Assembly: GCA_027066265.1 (NCBI GenBank)
Contig: JAMOOB010000324.1
Span: forward strand, 1 to 8,114
DNA from: Desulfurococcales archaeon
GTDB lineage: Archaea; Thermoproteota; Thermoprotei_A; Sulfolobales; Ignisphaeraceae
DNA: 8,114 nt
Reading direction: 5' to 3'
The position numbers were made by a program, and so were the translations under genes. A model generated the notes under the pieces. That model worked only from the letters and a program-made list of their open reading frames with translations. It did not search any database and was not told the origin of the DNA. Positions 1-6,167 of the stretch are shown one piece after another. Every line of letters starts with the position of its first letter. The first letter of the stretch is position 1.

Positions 1-759
1 GTTATTTGTCAGAAAGGTATCGACGACGTAGCGCAACACTACCTAGCAAAGAAAGGAATCATGGCCGTGAGAAGAGTCAAGAGAAGCGACATGGAGAAAC
101 TAGAGAAAGCAACCGGAGGAAAAATCGTGAGCAACATCGAGGATCTAACCGAGAAGGACCTTGGATGGGCTGCGAAAGTCGAAGAGAGAAAGGTTGGAGA
201 AGATAAGATGGTATTCGTAGAAGGCTGTAAGAACCCGAAGGCTGTATCCATCGTGATCAGAGCTGGTCTAGAAAGGCTAGCTGATGAAGCTGAACGAGCT
301 CTCAGAGATGCTCTCAGCGCTGTTGCAGACGTATTTAGACTACCAAAGGTAGTGTACGGTGCTGGAGCCTTCGAGATAGAGCTAGCTAAGCACCTAAGAG
401 AGTATGCGAACAAAGTCGGTGGTAAGGAGAGTCTAGCTGTCGAAGCATTCGCACGAGCACTCGAAGGACTGGTAGCAACGTTGGTAAGCAATGCTGGTCT
501 CGATCCAGTAGACTACGTACTGAAACTACGTGCAGCACACATGAAGCCCGAAGGTAAGTGGATCGGTATCGATGTATTCACGGGCGAACTGAAGGATGCT
601 AAAGAGATGGGTGTCGTAGAGCCTCTACTAGTCAAGCTATCGGCGCTCAAGGCAGGTACCGAAGCCGCAACGCTGATCCTAAGGATCGACGACGTGATCG
701 CTGCAAGCAGAAGGAAGGAAGAGAAGGAAAAGAAGAAGGAGAAGAAGGAAGAGGAGTAA
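1..759 (+). CDS. Thermosome (group II chaperonin) subunit, C-terminal part; 5' end outside the window
   Basis: Subunit of the ATP-driven archaeal chaperonin double ring that folds proteins in the cytosol. The frame is open from base 1; the ATG at base 61 is internal, because the codons before it read VICQKGIDDVAQHYLAKKGI, a standard thermosome stretch near residue 300 of about 550. About 252 residues are present. Visible family motifs (fragment numbering) are GAGAFE at 120-125 (usually GGGAxE), NAGLDP near 164-169, DVFTGE at 191-196 and RIDDVIAA at 228-235, covering the second half of the apical domain, the returning intermediate domain and the C-terminal equatorial domain. The protein ends in a Lys/Glu-only tail of about 15 residues after IDDVIAASRR, with no Gly-Gly-Met repeats. 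Which paralogue (alpha, beta or gamma) it is cannot be told from this part. The gene is convergent with the HerA-like gene, 32 bases between stops. Confidence 0.97.
   Translation, partial: VICQKGIDDVAQHYLAKKGIMAVRRVKRSDMEKLEKATGGKIVSNIEDLTEKDLGWAAKVEERKVGEDKMVFVEGCKNPKAVSIVIRAGLERLADEAERALRDALSAVADVFRLPKVVYGAGAFEIELAKHLREYANKVGGKESLAVEAFARALEGLVATLVSNAGLDPVDYVLKLRAAHMKPEGKWIGIDVFTGELKDAKEMGVVEPLLVKLSALKAGTEAATLILRIDDVIAASRRKEEKEKKKEKKEEE
709..756 (+). repeat. 48-base uninterrupted purine tract encoding the thermosome tail
   Basis: Every base from 709 to 756 is A or G, mostly irregular AAG, GAA and GGA triplets, encoding the Arg/Lys/Glu tail of the thermosome subunit. The complementary strand is therefore a 48-base pyrimidine run lying just past the stop of the convergent HerA-like gene. 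There it could serve as a U/C-rich transcript end for that gene. The tract itself is directly visible; any role in termination is inference. Confidence 0.85.
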
Positions 760-760
760 A

Positions 761-791
761 CTCTTTAGCAAGTTCGTGATCCAAGATTTTT
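761..791 (+). terminator. Possible T-rich terminator of the thermosome gene
   Basis: The 32-base gap between the convergent thermosome and HerA-like stops contains CTCTTT just after the TAA (761-766) and a T5 run at 787-791. Archaeal RNA polymerase can stop at short oligo-T runs without a hairpin, so this is a plausible end for the plus-strand transcript. No convincing stem-loop is seen. Confidence 0.35.
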
Positions 792-2375
792 CTATTCATC
801 GATTCTTCTCCTAACTATATCTGCATCGATTTTTACGAATAGAGGCATAGGTACTTCTGGAATCGATAGCAATGCTTCTCCCGGTCGAAGACTAGCAATT
901 GTCTTCACGATACGTCTATCAACAGCTATCGAAGCTAGCACAGCGTTAATGTCCTGCGATGCCTTGAGTGCGTGCACTATCTTCGTATTCGTATTCTTCA
1001 GAACTATGGAATCGAGCATCGATGGCGCCTGCGAAATCACTACAAAACCTATGCCCCACTTCCTAACCTCTGCAATGAGTTTGGTTACGGGGTTGTACTC
1101 ATCGAAAACGTTGTGAGCTTCGTCTACGATCACGAGTAAAGGTCTATCGATATCGCCATACTGTGCGTGCAGAGCTAACGACCTCAGTAGTAGGGATGTC
1201 AATACCTTTCTCACCCTTACGTTAGGTATGCTAGACACGTTGAATATCATAACCTTGCCACGCTCTATCGGTACGAATCTGAGCTTCGACCAGTTAACCC
1301 CTAGGTACTGCGAAGTTAATGGCTTGAGTTTCCTTAGGAGTGCTTCCCTAGATTCCGTAAACCATCGTGCAGACGTAGTGCTGGTCTGAATAATGTCTAC
1401 GAGGTAGTCTACGACGTAGCCATGAACCTTACGATCCTTCACAATGTTCACAGCGTCCTCCAGTATATGTACCTGTGCCGGCGTTAGATCGAGACCAGCT
1501 TCGAGAACCTCTATGAAGGCAAGAGGTTCCCTCCGAAGAAGTTCGTGGAGCTTCAGCGGTTCTGGAACGGTATCCTTGAGAGGATCTGCGTAGAGAACCT
1601 CTACATCGCAATCCTTTAGAAGATCTTCGTACTCTCCATGCCAATCAACTATGAGTACCGCGTACCCTTTCCTAGCTGCCTCGACCGCTATCACCGAAGC
1701 CGTAGTTGATTTACCGCTACCCGTAGCACCAACTATCGCGATGTGTCGAGCTAGATGGATCTCGCTAAGCTTGACCACGATATCTTCGTACCCTACCAAT
1801 CTACCTATCGAAACTATTCCTCGATCGAAAACCTGCTTAACGTAGTCAAGACTTTGAAACGGAAGCGTTAGAACTCTAGGAGCATGCGAAGCTACGTGCA
1901 GTTCAGTAGGTGCATCGCAGCTCTTGGCGCGTCTTAAGCTAAAGGATGGAGGTACAAACATGCGAGCGATTACGGATAGAGCTTCGGAAGCGCTAACGTT
2001 CTGACATACTACGTATCCCTCGCTAACAGTTTCAAGAGTTCCACACACTACGTCGAGACGATACCTAAGGCTCTCTTCATCCTTCGAAGATGCCACTACG
2101 TAGGTCGAGCATCCATGGCTGCTAACGATCGTTACTATGGATACTGTGGTATCCGTAAGGCTCCTGAATACTTTCTCGACGAAGTTCTTCATCTCCGTAC
2201 ATAGATCCGGACCTTCCTCCTCGCCACCATAGGCGTAGACGAGCTTAGCTATCGCTACGTACGAAGTTCGTTCACCGTTGATCTCCACGAGAACGCTGTT
2301 CCCTATTCTAGAGAAGGCTAAGACCATGCTCTTCCTGCTCCTTACGTAGGAAAGCAATCGATCGAATAGATCCAC
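792..2375 (-). CDS. HerA/DUF87-family DNA-translocating ATPase (HerA-like)
   Basis: A 527-residue HerA/FtsK-clade P-loop ATPase; family members form hexameric rings that pump double-stranded DNA. Seen: IGRLVGYEDIVVKL at 190-203, like the end of the HAS-barrel region; then RHIAIVGATGSGKST with Walker A at 216-224; VDWHGEY at 243-249; Walker B LLVIVDEAH at 413-421; the sensor segment VVISQAPSML at 445-454; and RPGEALL at 497-503, typical of HerA. The first 180 or so residues are not recognised. HerA proper usually sits with nurA, mre11 and rad50, none of which is here, so this may be a paralogue. The start is GTG at 2375, preceded by a G5 run 3 bases upstream and a TATA-like element about 26 bases upstream, so the mRNA may be nearly leaderless. 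An ATG at codon 17, preceded by AAGGAGC, is an alternative start. It follows rpo8 by 36 bases and probably shares its transcript. Confidence 0.93.
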   Translation of the reverse strand: MDLFDRLLSYVRSRKSMVLAFSRIGNSVLVEINGERTSYVAIAKLVYAYGGEEEGPDLCTEMKNFVEKVFRSLTDTTVSIVTIVSSHGCSTYVVASSKDEESLRYRLDVVCGTLETVSEGYVVCQNVSASEALSVIARMFVPPSFSLRRAKSCDAPTELHVASHAPRVLTLPFQSLDYVKQVFDRGIVSIGRLVGYEDIVVKLSEIHLARHIAIVGATGSGKSTTASVIAVEAARKGYAVLIVDWHGEYEDLLKDCDVEVLYADPLKDTVPEPLKLHELLRREPLAFIEVLEAGLDLTPAQVHILEDAVNIVKDRKVHGYVVDYLVDIIQTSTTSARWFTESREALLRKLKPLTSQYLGVNWSKLRFVPIERGKVMIFNVSSIPNVRVRKVLTSLLLRSLALHAQYGDIDRPLLVIVDEAHNVFDEYNPVTKLIAEVRKWGIGFVVISQAPSMLDSIVLKNTNTKIVHALKASQDINAVLASIAVDRRIVKTIASLRPGEALLSIPEVPMPLFVKIDADIVRRRIDE

Positions 2376-2398
2376 TATCCCCCTACGTTTTCGAAGTC

Positions 2399-2406
2399 TT
2401 TAAAAA
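2399..2406 (-). promoter_or_regulatory. Candidate internal TATA box for the HerA-like gene
   Basis: On the minus strand TTTTTAAA lies in the 36-base gap between rpo8 and the HerA-like gene, centred about 27 bases before the GTG start. At the usual archaeal TATA-to-start-site distance, transcription would begin at or next to the start codon, giving a leaderless message in addition to read-through from rpo8. This rests on position and sequence only. Confidence 0.4.
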
Positions 2407-2411
2407 GGTGT

Positions 2412-2816
2412 TCACAGCTTCTTGATGTGCATGTAGATCTCGTCCATGTAGTCGAAGAGATTGTGAATCGATGGATCACGCGATTTCAGAACCACTAGGA
2501 ATCCCCACAAGCTTATCAACAGCTTGTATACTTCGTACTCTTCCTGTCTATCACCTTCCCGAACGCTTTCCTTGCTAACCTTCTTAGCGAATACGTATCC
2601 ACGTGCAAGGAAGTCCTTACCCTCCTCGTAGGGAGGTATCTTCTTGGAGATCGTTATCTCTACTCGATCACCTTCATCCACGGTCTTGACTTCGCGATGA
2701 ATATCCATCACGATACCGATACCGTTCTCGCAATCGAAGTGCAATATGTATACGTTGGGTATCAGCGAAGGCTCTACCTTCCTAAGTACGCATCGAAACT
2801 TCGCCTCTTCGACCAT
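2412..2816 (-). CDS. rpo8: RNA polymerase subunit Rpo8 (RpoG), archaeal Rpb8 homologue
   Basis: A 134-residue small subunit of the archaeal RNA polymerase. It reads as an Rpb8 homologue along its length. FDCENGIGIVMDIHREVKTV (27-46) followed by DEGDRVEI parallels the eukaryotic pattern of Cys-Glu, an alternating hydrophobic strand and VDxGDxxxL. GYVFAKKV at 73-80 parallels YGKVYR. YKLLISLWGFLVVLKS at 97-112 parallels the YVSYGGLLMRL strand. The extreme end IYMHIKKL matches VYLLMKKL. There is an acidic/basic linker (81-94) where Rpb8 also varies. Start: ATG at 2816 with GAGGGAG about 7 bases upstream. It is the first gene of a probable two-gene unit with the HerA-like ATPase and is divergent from the Lsm gene. 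Automatic annotation would often call it hypothetical because conservation is low. The assignment is from recalled family sequence, not from a search. Confidence 0.85.
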   Translation of the reverse strand: MVEEAKFRCVLRKVEPSLIPNVYILHFDCENGIGIVMDIHREVKTVDEGDRVEITISKKIPPYEEGKDFLARGYVFAKKVSKESVREGDRQEEYEVYKLLISLWGFLVVLKSRDPSIHNLFDYMDEIYMHIKKL

Positions 2817-2860
2817 GATCTACTCCCTCGATAAAGTTCGCCTAGGGCTGGGTACCATGA

Positions 2861-2882
2861 TGAGATATATATGCTTATATAC
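2861..2882. promoter_or_regulatory. Divergent promoter between rpo8 and the Lsm gene (back-to-back TATA elements)
   Basis: A 22-base AT-rich block, ATATATAT (about 2865-2872) followed by TTATATA (2875-2881), is the only AT-rich stretch in the 99-base gap between the two starts. On the plus strand, TTATATA predicts transcription from about 2905, giving a leader of about 10 bases with GGTG just before the Lsm ATG at 2916. On the minus strand, ATATATAT predicts a start near 2840 and a leader of about 25 bases ending in the GAGGGAG site of rpo8. The two core promoters nearly touch, so TBP/TFB binding in the two directions may compete. Confidence 0.6.
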
Positions 2883-2915
2883 TTCAACGCGTTCCAAGCA
2901 CGCGGGTGCTTATCG

Positions 2916-3359
2916 ATGAGCTTAGCCGTGGCTACCCGAAACATAGTTGTTGAGCTCAACAAGATGCTCGATAAGCGTGTCATGGTTAGGCTCAGCGATG
3001 GCAGAAGCTACGTAGGTAAGCTAGTTGCGTTCGATCCAAGCTCGCTACACGTCGTTATCGCTGATGCAGAGAGCTCCGATGGAAGAAAGTTCCAGAAAGT
3101 GGTAGTTCTAGGCAACGCGATCTCCGAGATCCTACTCGTACAGGAAGAACTATTCGACGCTCACGAATTCGCAAACTACATCCTTCAGCACCTGAACTTG
3201 CCTCCTGCAAGCGTTAGAGTTGATCCCAACATCAACGCAGTCATAGTGTACGATAGGATCAGGGTTACGGAACGAGGTGTCGAGGGTTCGGGTCAGCTAG
3301 CTCAACGAATATACGAACTGTTCGAGAACTACATGAAGACGAAGAGAGGCTCTAGGTAG
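2916..3359 (+). CDS. Sm-like archaeal protein with C-terminal extension (SmAP3-like Lsm)
   Basis: A 147-residue Lsm protein. The N-terminal Sm fold covers about residues 8-76: MLDKRVMVRLSDGRSYVGKL with the L-x-D-G-R turn (Sm1), FDPSSLHVVIADA, then VVVLGNAISEILLV (Sm2). A second domain of about 70 residues follows (80-147), with PPASVRVDP and VYDRIRVTE. Two-domain architecture of this size fits the crenarchaeal SmAP3 type rather than the usual 75-90 residue SmAP1/2. Lsm rings bind U-rich RNA, but the canonical Asn of Sm1 aligns with His45 and the Arg of the Sm2 RG pair with Leu65, so the RNA pocket is probably altered. Start: the in-frame ATG at 2871 lies in the promoter, upstream of the predicted transcription start. 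The ATG at 2916 follows GGTG at 2905-2908 and is chosen. It is followed 13 bases later by tgtA, probably in one operon. Confidence 0.87.
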   Translation: MSLAVATRNIVVELNKMLDKRVMVRLSDGRSYVGKLVAFDPSSLHVVIADAESSDGRKFQKVVVLGNAISEILLVQEELFDAHEFANYILQHLNLPPASVRVDPNINAVIVYDRIRVTERGVEGSGQLAQRIYELFENYMKTKRGSR

Positions 3360-3372
3360 TGGTAGCGAATCC

Positions 3373-4950
3373 ATGTTCGAGGTTCGCTACACAGATCTGC
3401 TCGCTAGAATAGGTAGGATAAAGACTAGAAGCGGAACCATTGAAACACCATACCTTTTCCCCGTAGTAGATCCAACGATGAAGAAACAGATCGTATCGCT
3501 AGACGAGATACGTAGCGTAGGCTTCAACGCCGTGATAACGAATGCGTACCTACTCTGGAAGGGTTTGGGTACTGAAGACGATGTTCATAAGGTTCTGAAC
3601 TTCGATGGCGTGATAATGACCGATTCCGGAGCCTATCAATTGATGCAGTACGGAGATATCGATGTTGGGAACCGCGAAATCGTTGAATATCAATGCCGTA
3701 TACGTAGCGATATAGGTGTGATACTCGATATCCCAACGAAGTTCGAAGATTCGAGAGAACGCGTTGAGTATAGCGTGCACGAAACTCTTCGTCGTGCTTG
3801 GGAAGCTCTAGACATAGTCGAGCGATGCACAACAACCCTATGGGTTCTACCTATACAGGGAGGTCATCATCTCGATCTACTCTACGAATCGGCTAGACGA
3901 AGCGTAGAGCTTCCTAGCTACAGTATCTATGCACTGGGAAGCCCAACAACGCTCCTCGAAAGGTTCTACTTCGACAAGATAGTGGAGATGATAGGCGTTG
4001 TACGTAGCGTGATACCTCTATCAAAACCTCTTCACCTCTTCGGTGCTGGCCACCCCATGTTCATACCTTTCGCGGTAGCGATGGGTGTCGATCTGATGGA
4101 TTCCGCTAGCTATATCATCTATGCTAGGGACGGTAGATACATGACTTACCGAGGTACGTATAGACTCGAAGACCTAGACTACTTCCCATGTTCGTGCCCC
4201 GTATGCTCTAAGTATACTCCGCATGAACTACGCGAGACGGATTTCATTACACGTACGAAGCTCTTAGCTCTACACAATCTCTACGTATTGATGGAGGAAT
4301 TGAAGCGCGTTAAGCAAGCGATTAGAGAAGGTAGGCTCTGGGAGTATCTCGAAGAACGAGCTCGTTCGCATCCCGCACTTGCACGCGCCTTCCGAATACT
4401 GAAGAAGTTCTACGAAAAGCTTTACAGAGCTTCGCCTCGACTACGACCCGATGTCTGGGCTACATACATACTCTCGTTCGACTCCATCTACAACCCCAAA
4501 ATCATGGAAGTACGACGAAGTTCTCTAGATCGTGCATTCCATGCATCGAAACCTAGGTTGCTACTACTACCCTTGCTTCCATGGGATAAACCATTGCTCG
4601 AATCATCCGTTTACAAACGTGTAGAGGAACGCCTAGATCTATCGAACTACGATGTCTATGGCTACGCACCCGTGCTAGGGATATTCAATGCGTATGCAAG
4701 CTATAGATACCCATTATCGCAATTCGAATCGATTCACGATTTCGATGAGAGGTACGTAGATGATCTTCTCAACCTAGCTACGGAACTCGTATATAGATAC
4801 ATCAACGAGTTGAGTAGCCTCGAAGAAATCGTGATCGTAGCGTGTACAGATGTTTACTGGAGCTCTACCTTTACAAAGAAATTCGTGGATTTGATACGAA
4901 ACGTCTTCGGTATCGAGAACGTGAAACTTATCGAGATTACATGTACATAA
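3373..4950 (+). CDS. tgtA: Archaeosine tRNA-guanine transglycosylase, catalytic subunit (lacks C2-PUA region)
   Basis: Swaps guanine-15 in the D-loop of tRNA for preQ0, the first tRNA-bound step of archaeosine synthesis. Seen in 525 residues: TIETPYLFPVVDP (22-34); MTDSGAYQ at 82-89 with the first catalytic Asp84; PIQGG at 160-164; HLFGAGHP (221-228); and DLMDSASY at 240-247 with the nucleophile Asp243. A zinc site is formed by Cys273, Cys275, Cys278 and His301, with the same 2-3-23 spacing as the ArcTGT zinc site. After residue 365 comes a C1-like region containing YGYAPVLGIFNAYASYRYPLSQFE. Full-length euryarchaeal ArcTGT runs to about 580 residues and ends in C2 and PUA domains; these are absent here and appear to be encoded separately at 5646-6167. 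Start ATG at 3373 has only a weak GGTAG upstream. Its 3' end overlaps the PAC2 gene by 14 bases, tail to tail. Confidence 0.93.
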   Translation: MFEVRYTDLLARIGRIKTRSGTIETPYLFPVVDPTMKKQIVSLDEIRSVGFNAVITNAYLLWKGLGTEDDVHKVLNFDGVIMTDSGAYQLMQYGDIDVGNREIVEYQCRIRSDIGVILDIPTKFEDSRERVEYSVHETLRRAWEALDIVERCTTTLWVLPIQGGHHLDLLYESARRSVELPSYSIYALGSPTTLLERFYFDKIVEMIGVVRSVIPLSKPLHLFGAGHPMFIPFAVAMGVDLMDSASYIIYARDGRYMTYRGTYRLEDLDYFPCSCPVCSKYTPHELRETDFITRTKLLALHNLYVLMEELKRVKQAIREGRLWEYLEERARSHPALARAFRILKKFYEKLYRASPRLRPDVWATYILSFDSIYNPKIMEVRRSSLDRAFHASKPRLLLLPLLPWDKPLLESSVYKRVEERLDLSNYDVYGYAPVLGIFNAYASYRYPLSQFESIHDFDERYVDDLLNLATELVYRYINELSSLEEIVIVACTDVYWSSTFTKKFVDLIRNVFGIENVKLIEITCT

Positions 4951-5653
4951 CGCTCTCACGACGTTGAGCTGCAGTCATGCTTTGCTCTATCACTTCTTTC
5001 TCGATTTTCTCCACGTATTCAGCGAACGATATCAACTCGGATACATCTATCTCTATACCTATGATTCTCCCTAGTATCTCTAGTGCTTTCGCTGCAGCTC
5101 TGTGATCAACGCGTTCCGGCTCCGTGTAGGGGAATAGAGCGATAGCTGGAAGGCCGCGGAGTTCGAATGCTATTAGAAGCGATGCTAGCGGTCCAACGAT
5201 GTAGGGACCCTTCATGAATAGAGGTGCCTCAAGTTCTCTAGTACATCTAGATGTCCTTAACCATCTGAACTCTTCGGAACCTTCTCGATACTTTGCATCG
5301 AGACCTCCTATAAGTATGGCTTCCTCGATTCCTAGCTTTGATACTAGCTCCATCACGGCATCGACGAAGCTATTCATGTACCTCTTATCTGGGTTCACAC
5401 GATTAAGTAGTACTACCACCTTTCTATCCCTATCAATGAACACTTCGTGAGGTAGTGCAAGTCCGTAATCTTCGAGAGCCGTGAAATCGGGTACCACGGG
5501 AGTCTCTATGAATCCTATCCTTTCGAATGCTAGCTTGGATACTAGGTACCTCGTAGCTATGTATCCAACAGCTCCGAAGCCTAGGAATCCCGTTACGAAG
5601 TACTTAGCTTGAGGAACTGATTCGATTAGTAGCCTTAGCCTATACCTACGCAT
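4937..5653 (-). CDS. PAC2-family protein with C-terminal HbYX tail; probable archaeal proteasome assembly chaperone homologue (Pba-type)
   Basis: A 238-residue PAC2-fold protein. The signature TGFLGFGAVGYIATRYLV (21-38) matches the family's F-x-G-x-G-x-x-G opening. EEAILIGGLDAKY (110-122) and a second nucleoside-phosphorylase-like half with GPLASLLIAFELRGLPAIALFPYTE (154-178) follow. The C-terminal helix-rich segment (205-230) leads to a terminal Met-Tyr-Met. Hydrophobic-Tyr-any at the extreme C-terminus is the HbYX motif by which PAN and the archaeal PbaA/PbaB proteins insert into pockets of the proteasome alpha-ring. With pan two genes upstream in the same operon, a proteasome role is likely (inference). 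Start: ATG at 5653 overlaps the upstream stop by 8 bases (ATGCGTAG), with GGGTGAGG about 7 bases before it, so translation is probably coupled. Other PAC2-family members have unknown roles, so the chaperone label is not certain. Confidence 0.85.
   Translation of the reverse strand: MRRYRLRLLIESVPQAKYFVTGFLGFGAVGYIATRYLVSKLAFERIGFIETPVVPDFTALEDYGLALPHEVFIDRDRKVVVLLNRVNPDKRYMNSFVDAVMELVSKLGIEEAILIGGLDAKYREGSEEFRWLRTSRCTRELEAPLFMKGPYIVGPLASLLIAFELRGLPAIALFPYTEPERVDHRAAAKALEILGRIIGIEIDVSELISFAEYVEKIEKEVIEQSMTAAQRRESVMYM
4981..5012 (+). terminator. Possible pyrimidine-rich terminator for the Lsm-tgtA transcript
   Basis: About 30 bases past the tgtA stop, the plus strand becomes strongly T/C-rich (TTTGCTCTATCACTTCTTTC, then TCGATTTTCT). 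It lies antisense to the Glu/Lys-rich helix of the PAC2 protein. It is the first oligo-T-like region downstream of tgtA and could end its transcript inside the convergent gene. There is no hairpin, so the call is weak. Confidence 0.28.
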
Positions 5654-6167
5654 TGAGGATCCTCACCCTAAGGGTTGCGGCTGGTCCGTACGTAGCTGTG
5701 AGGATATGTTCAGCTCCTAAATACGTTCTTCCAACTCCTATAAGCACATCGTTCTCGGAAACTATGAGAACCTCGTCGAAGGGCTTGATCTCTGGATCAA
5801 CGTCGATTACATGCTTACAGAACACTGTACGACCACGAACTACGTCGGGAACCATTTCATCGACTACCACGATCCTCCATCTAGGGTAGGGAAATACTCT
5901 ATGCAAACACCTTGCAAGAGGTTCGTAGGGTATTATAGCGAAGTCGTTCACCCTAACCGTGAATGCAGTTCTTCCATTCACAATACCCTCCCTTACTCGT
6001 CCCGTTGAAGAGTAGCGTAGTCTAAGCCCTTGCTCTAGAAGTTCGTCTATGCACACCACAGCTTCCTTGCCATACTGGTAAGAAATTGTGTTTCTGAGGA
6101 TCTCTACGTCTCGAAGCTTCTTCGAACGATCTCTACATCCAGAGGAACCCTCTCCTTCGATCCACAT
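5646..6167 (-). CDS. C2-PUA domain RNA-binding protein; probable split C-terminal half of archaeosine TGT
   Basis: A 173-residue protein in two parts. Residues about 20-95 (ILRNTISYQYGKEA, LRLRYSSTGRVREGIVNGRT, VNDFAIIPYEPLARCL) resemble the C2 domain of ArcTGT/ArcS, whose pattern is DYQFG, a basic S-x-TG-R-I-R strand, then an N-G-x-x-x-A-T turn. Residues 97-171 are a PUA domain: IVVVDEMVPDVVRGRTVFCK, IDVDPEIKPFDEVLIV, GVGRTYL and HIL. In full-length ArcTGT, PUA grips the tRNA acceptor end. TgtA here lacks both domains, so the two proteins probably act together (inference). Start: the longer reading from ATG 6194 is possible, but the ATG at 6167 has a strong GAGGTAAT ribosome site at 6179-6172 with 4 bases between, inside the pan coding end, and is preferred. 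It overlaps pan by 35 bases and the PAC2 gene by 8. Confidence 0.85.
   Translation of the reverse strand: MWIEGEGSSGCRDRSKKLRDVEILRNTISYQYGKEAVVCIDELLEQGLRLRYSSTGRVREGIVNGRTAFTVRVNDFAIIPYEPLARCLHRVFPYPRWRIVVVDEMVPDVVRGRTVFCKHVIDVDPEIKPFDEVLIVSENDVLIGVGRTYLGAEHILTATYGPAATLRVRILNA

Noticed and set aside
39..491. 150-residue minus-strand reading frame opposite the thermosome
   Set aside because: It is a Ser/Ala/Leu-rich shadow of a strongly conserved gene, with no recognisable domain or ribosome site.
2871..2915. N-terminal extension of the Lsm protein from ATG 2871
   Set aside because: The ATG touches the TATA element and lies upstream of the predicted transcript start; the ATG at 2916 has its own GGTG site.
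2857..2920. C/D-box small RNA in the rpo8/Lsm gap from ATGATGA
   Set aside because: No D box (CTGA) follows at a suitable distance, and the region is better explained by two promoters.
2774..2983. 69-residue minus-strand frame spanning the rpo8/Lsm promoter
   Set aside because: It overlaps the start of two well-supported genes and both TATA elements; its protein is low-complexity.
3524..3835. 103-residue and nested 76-residue minus-strand frames inside tgtA
   Set aside because: They lie opposite the conserved catalytic region of TgtA and show no domain pattern or promoter.
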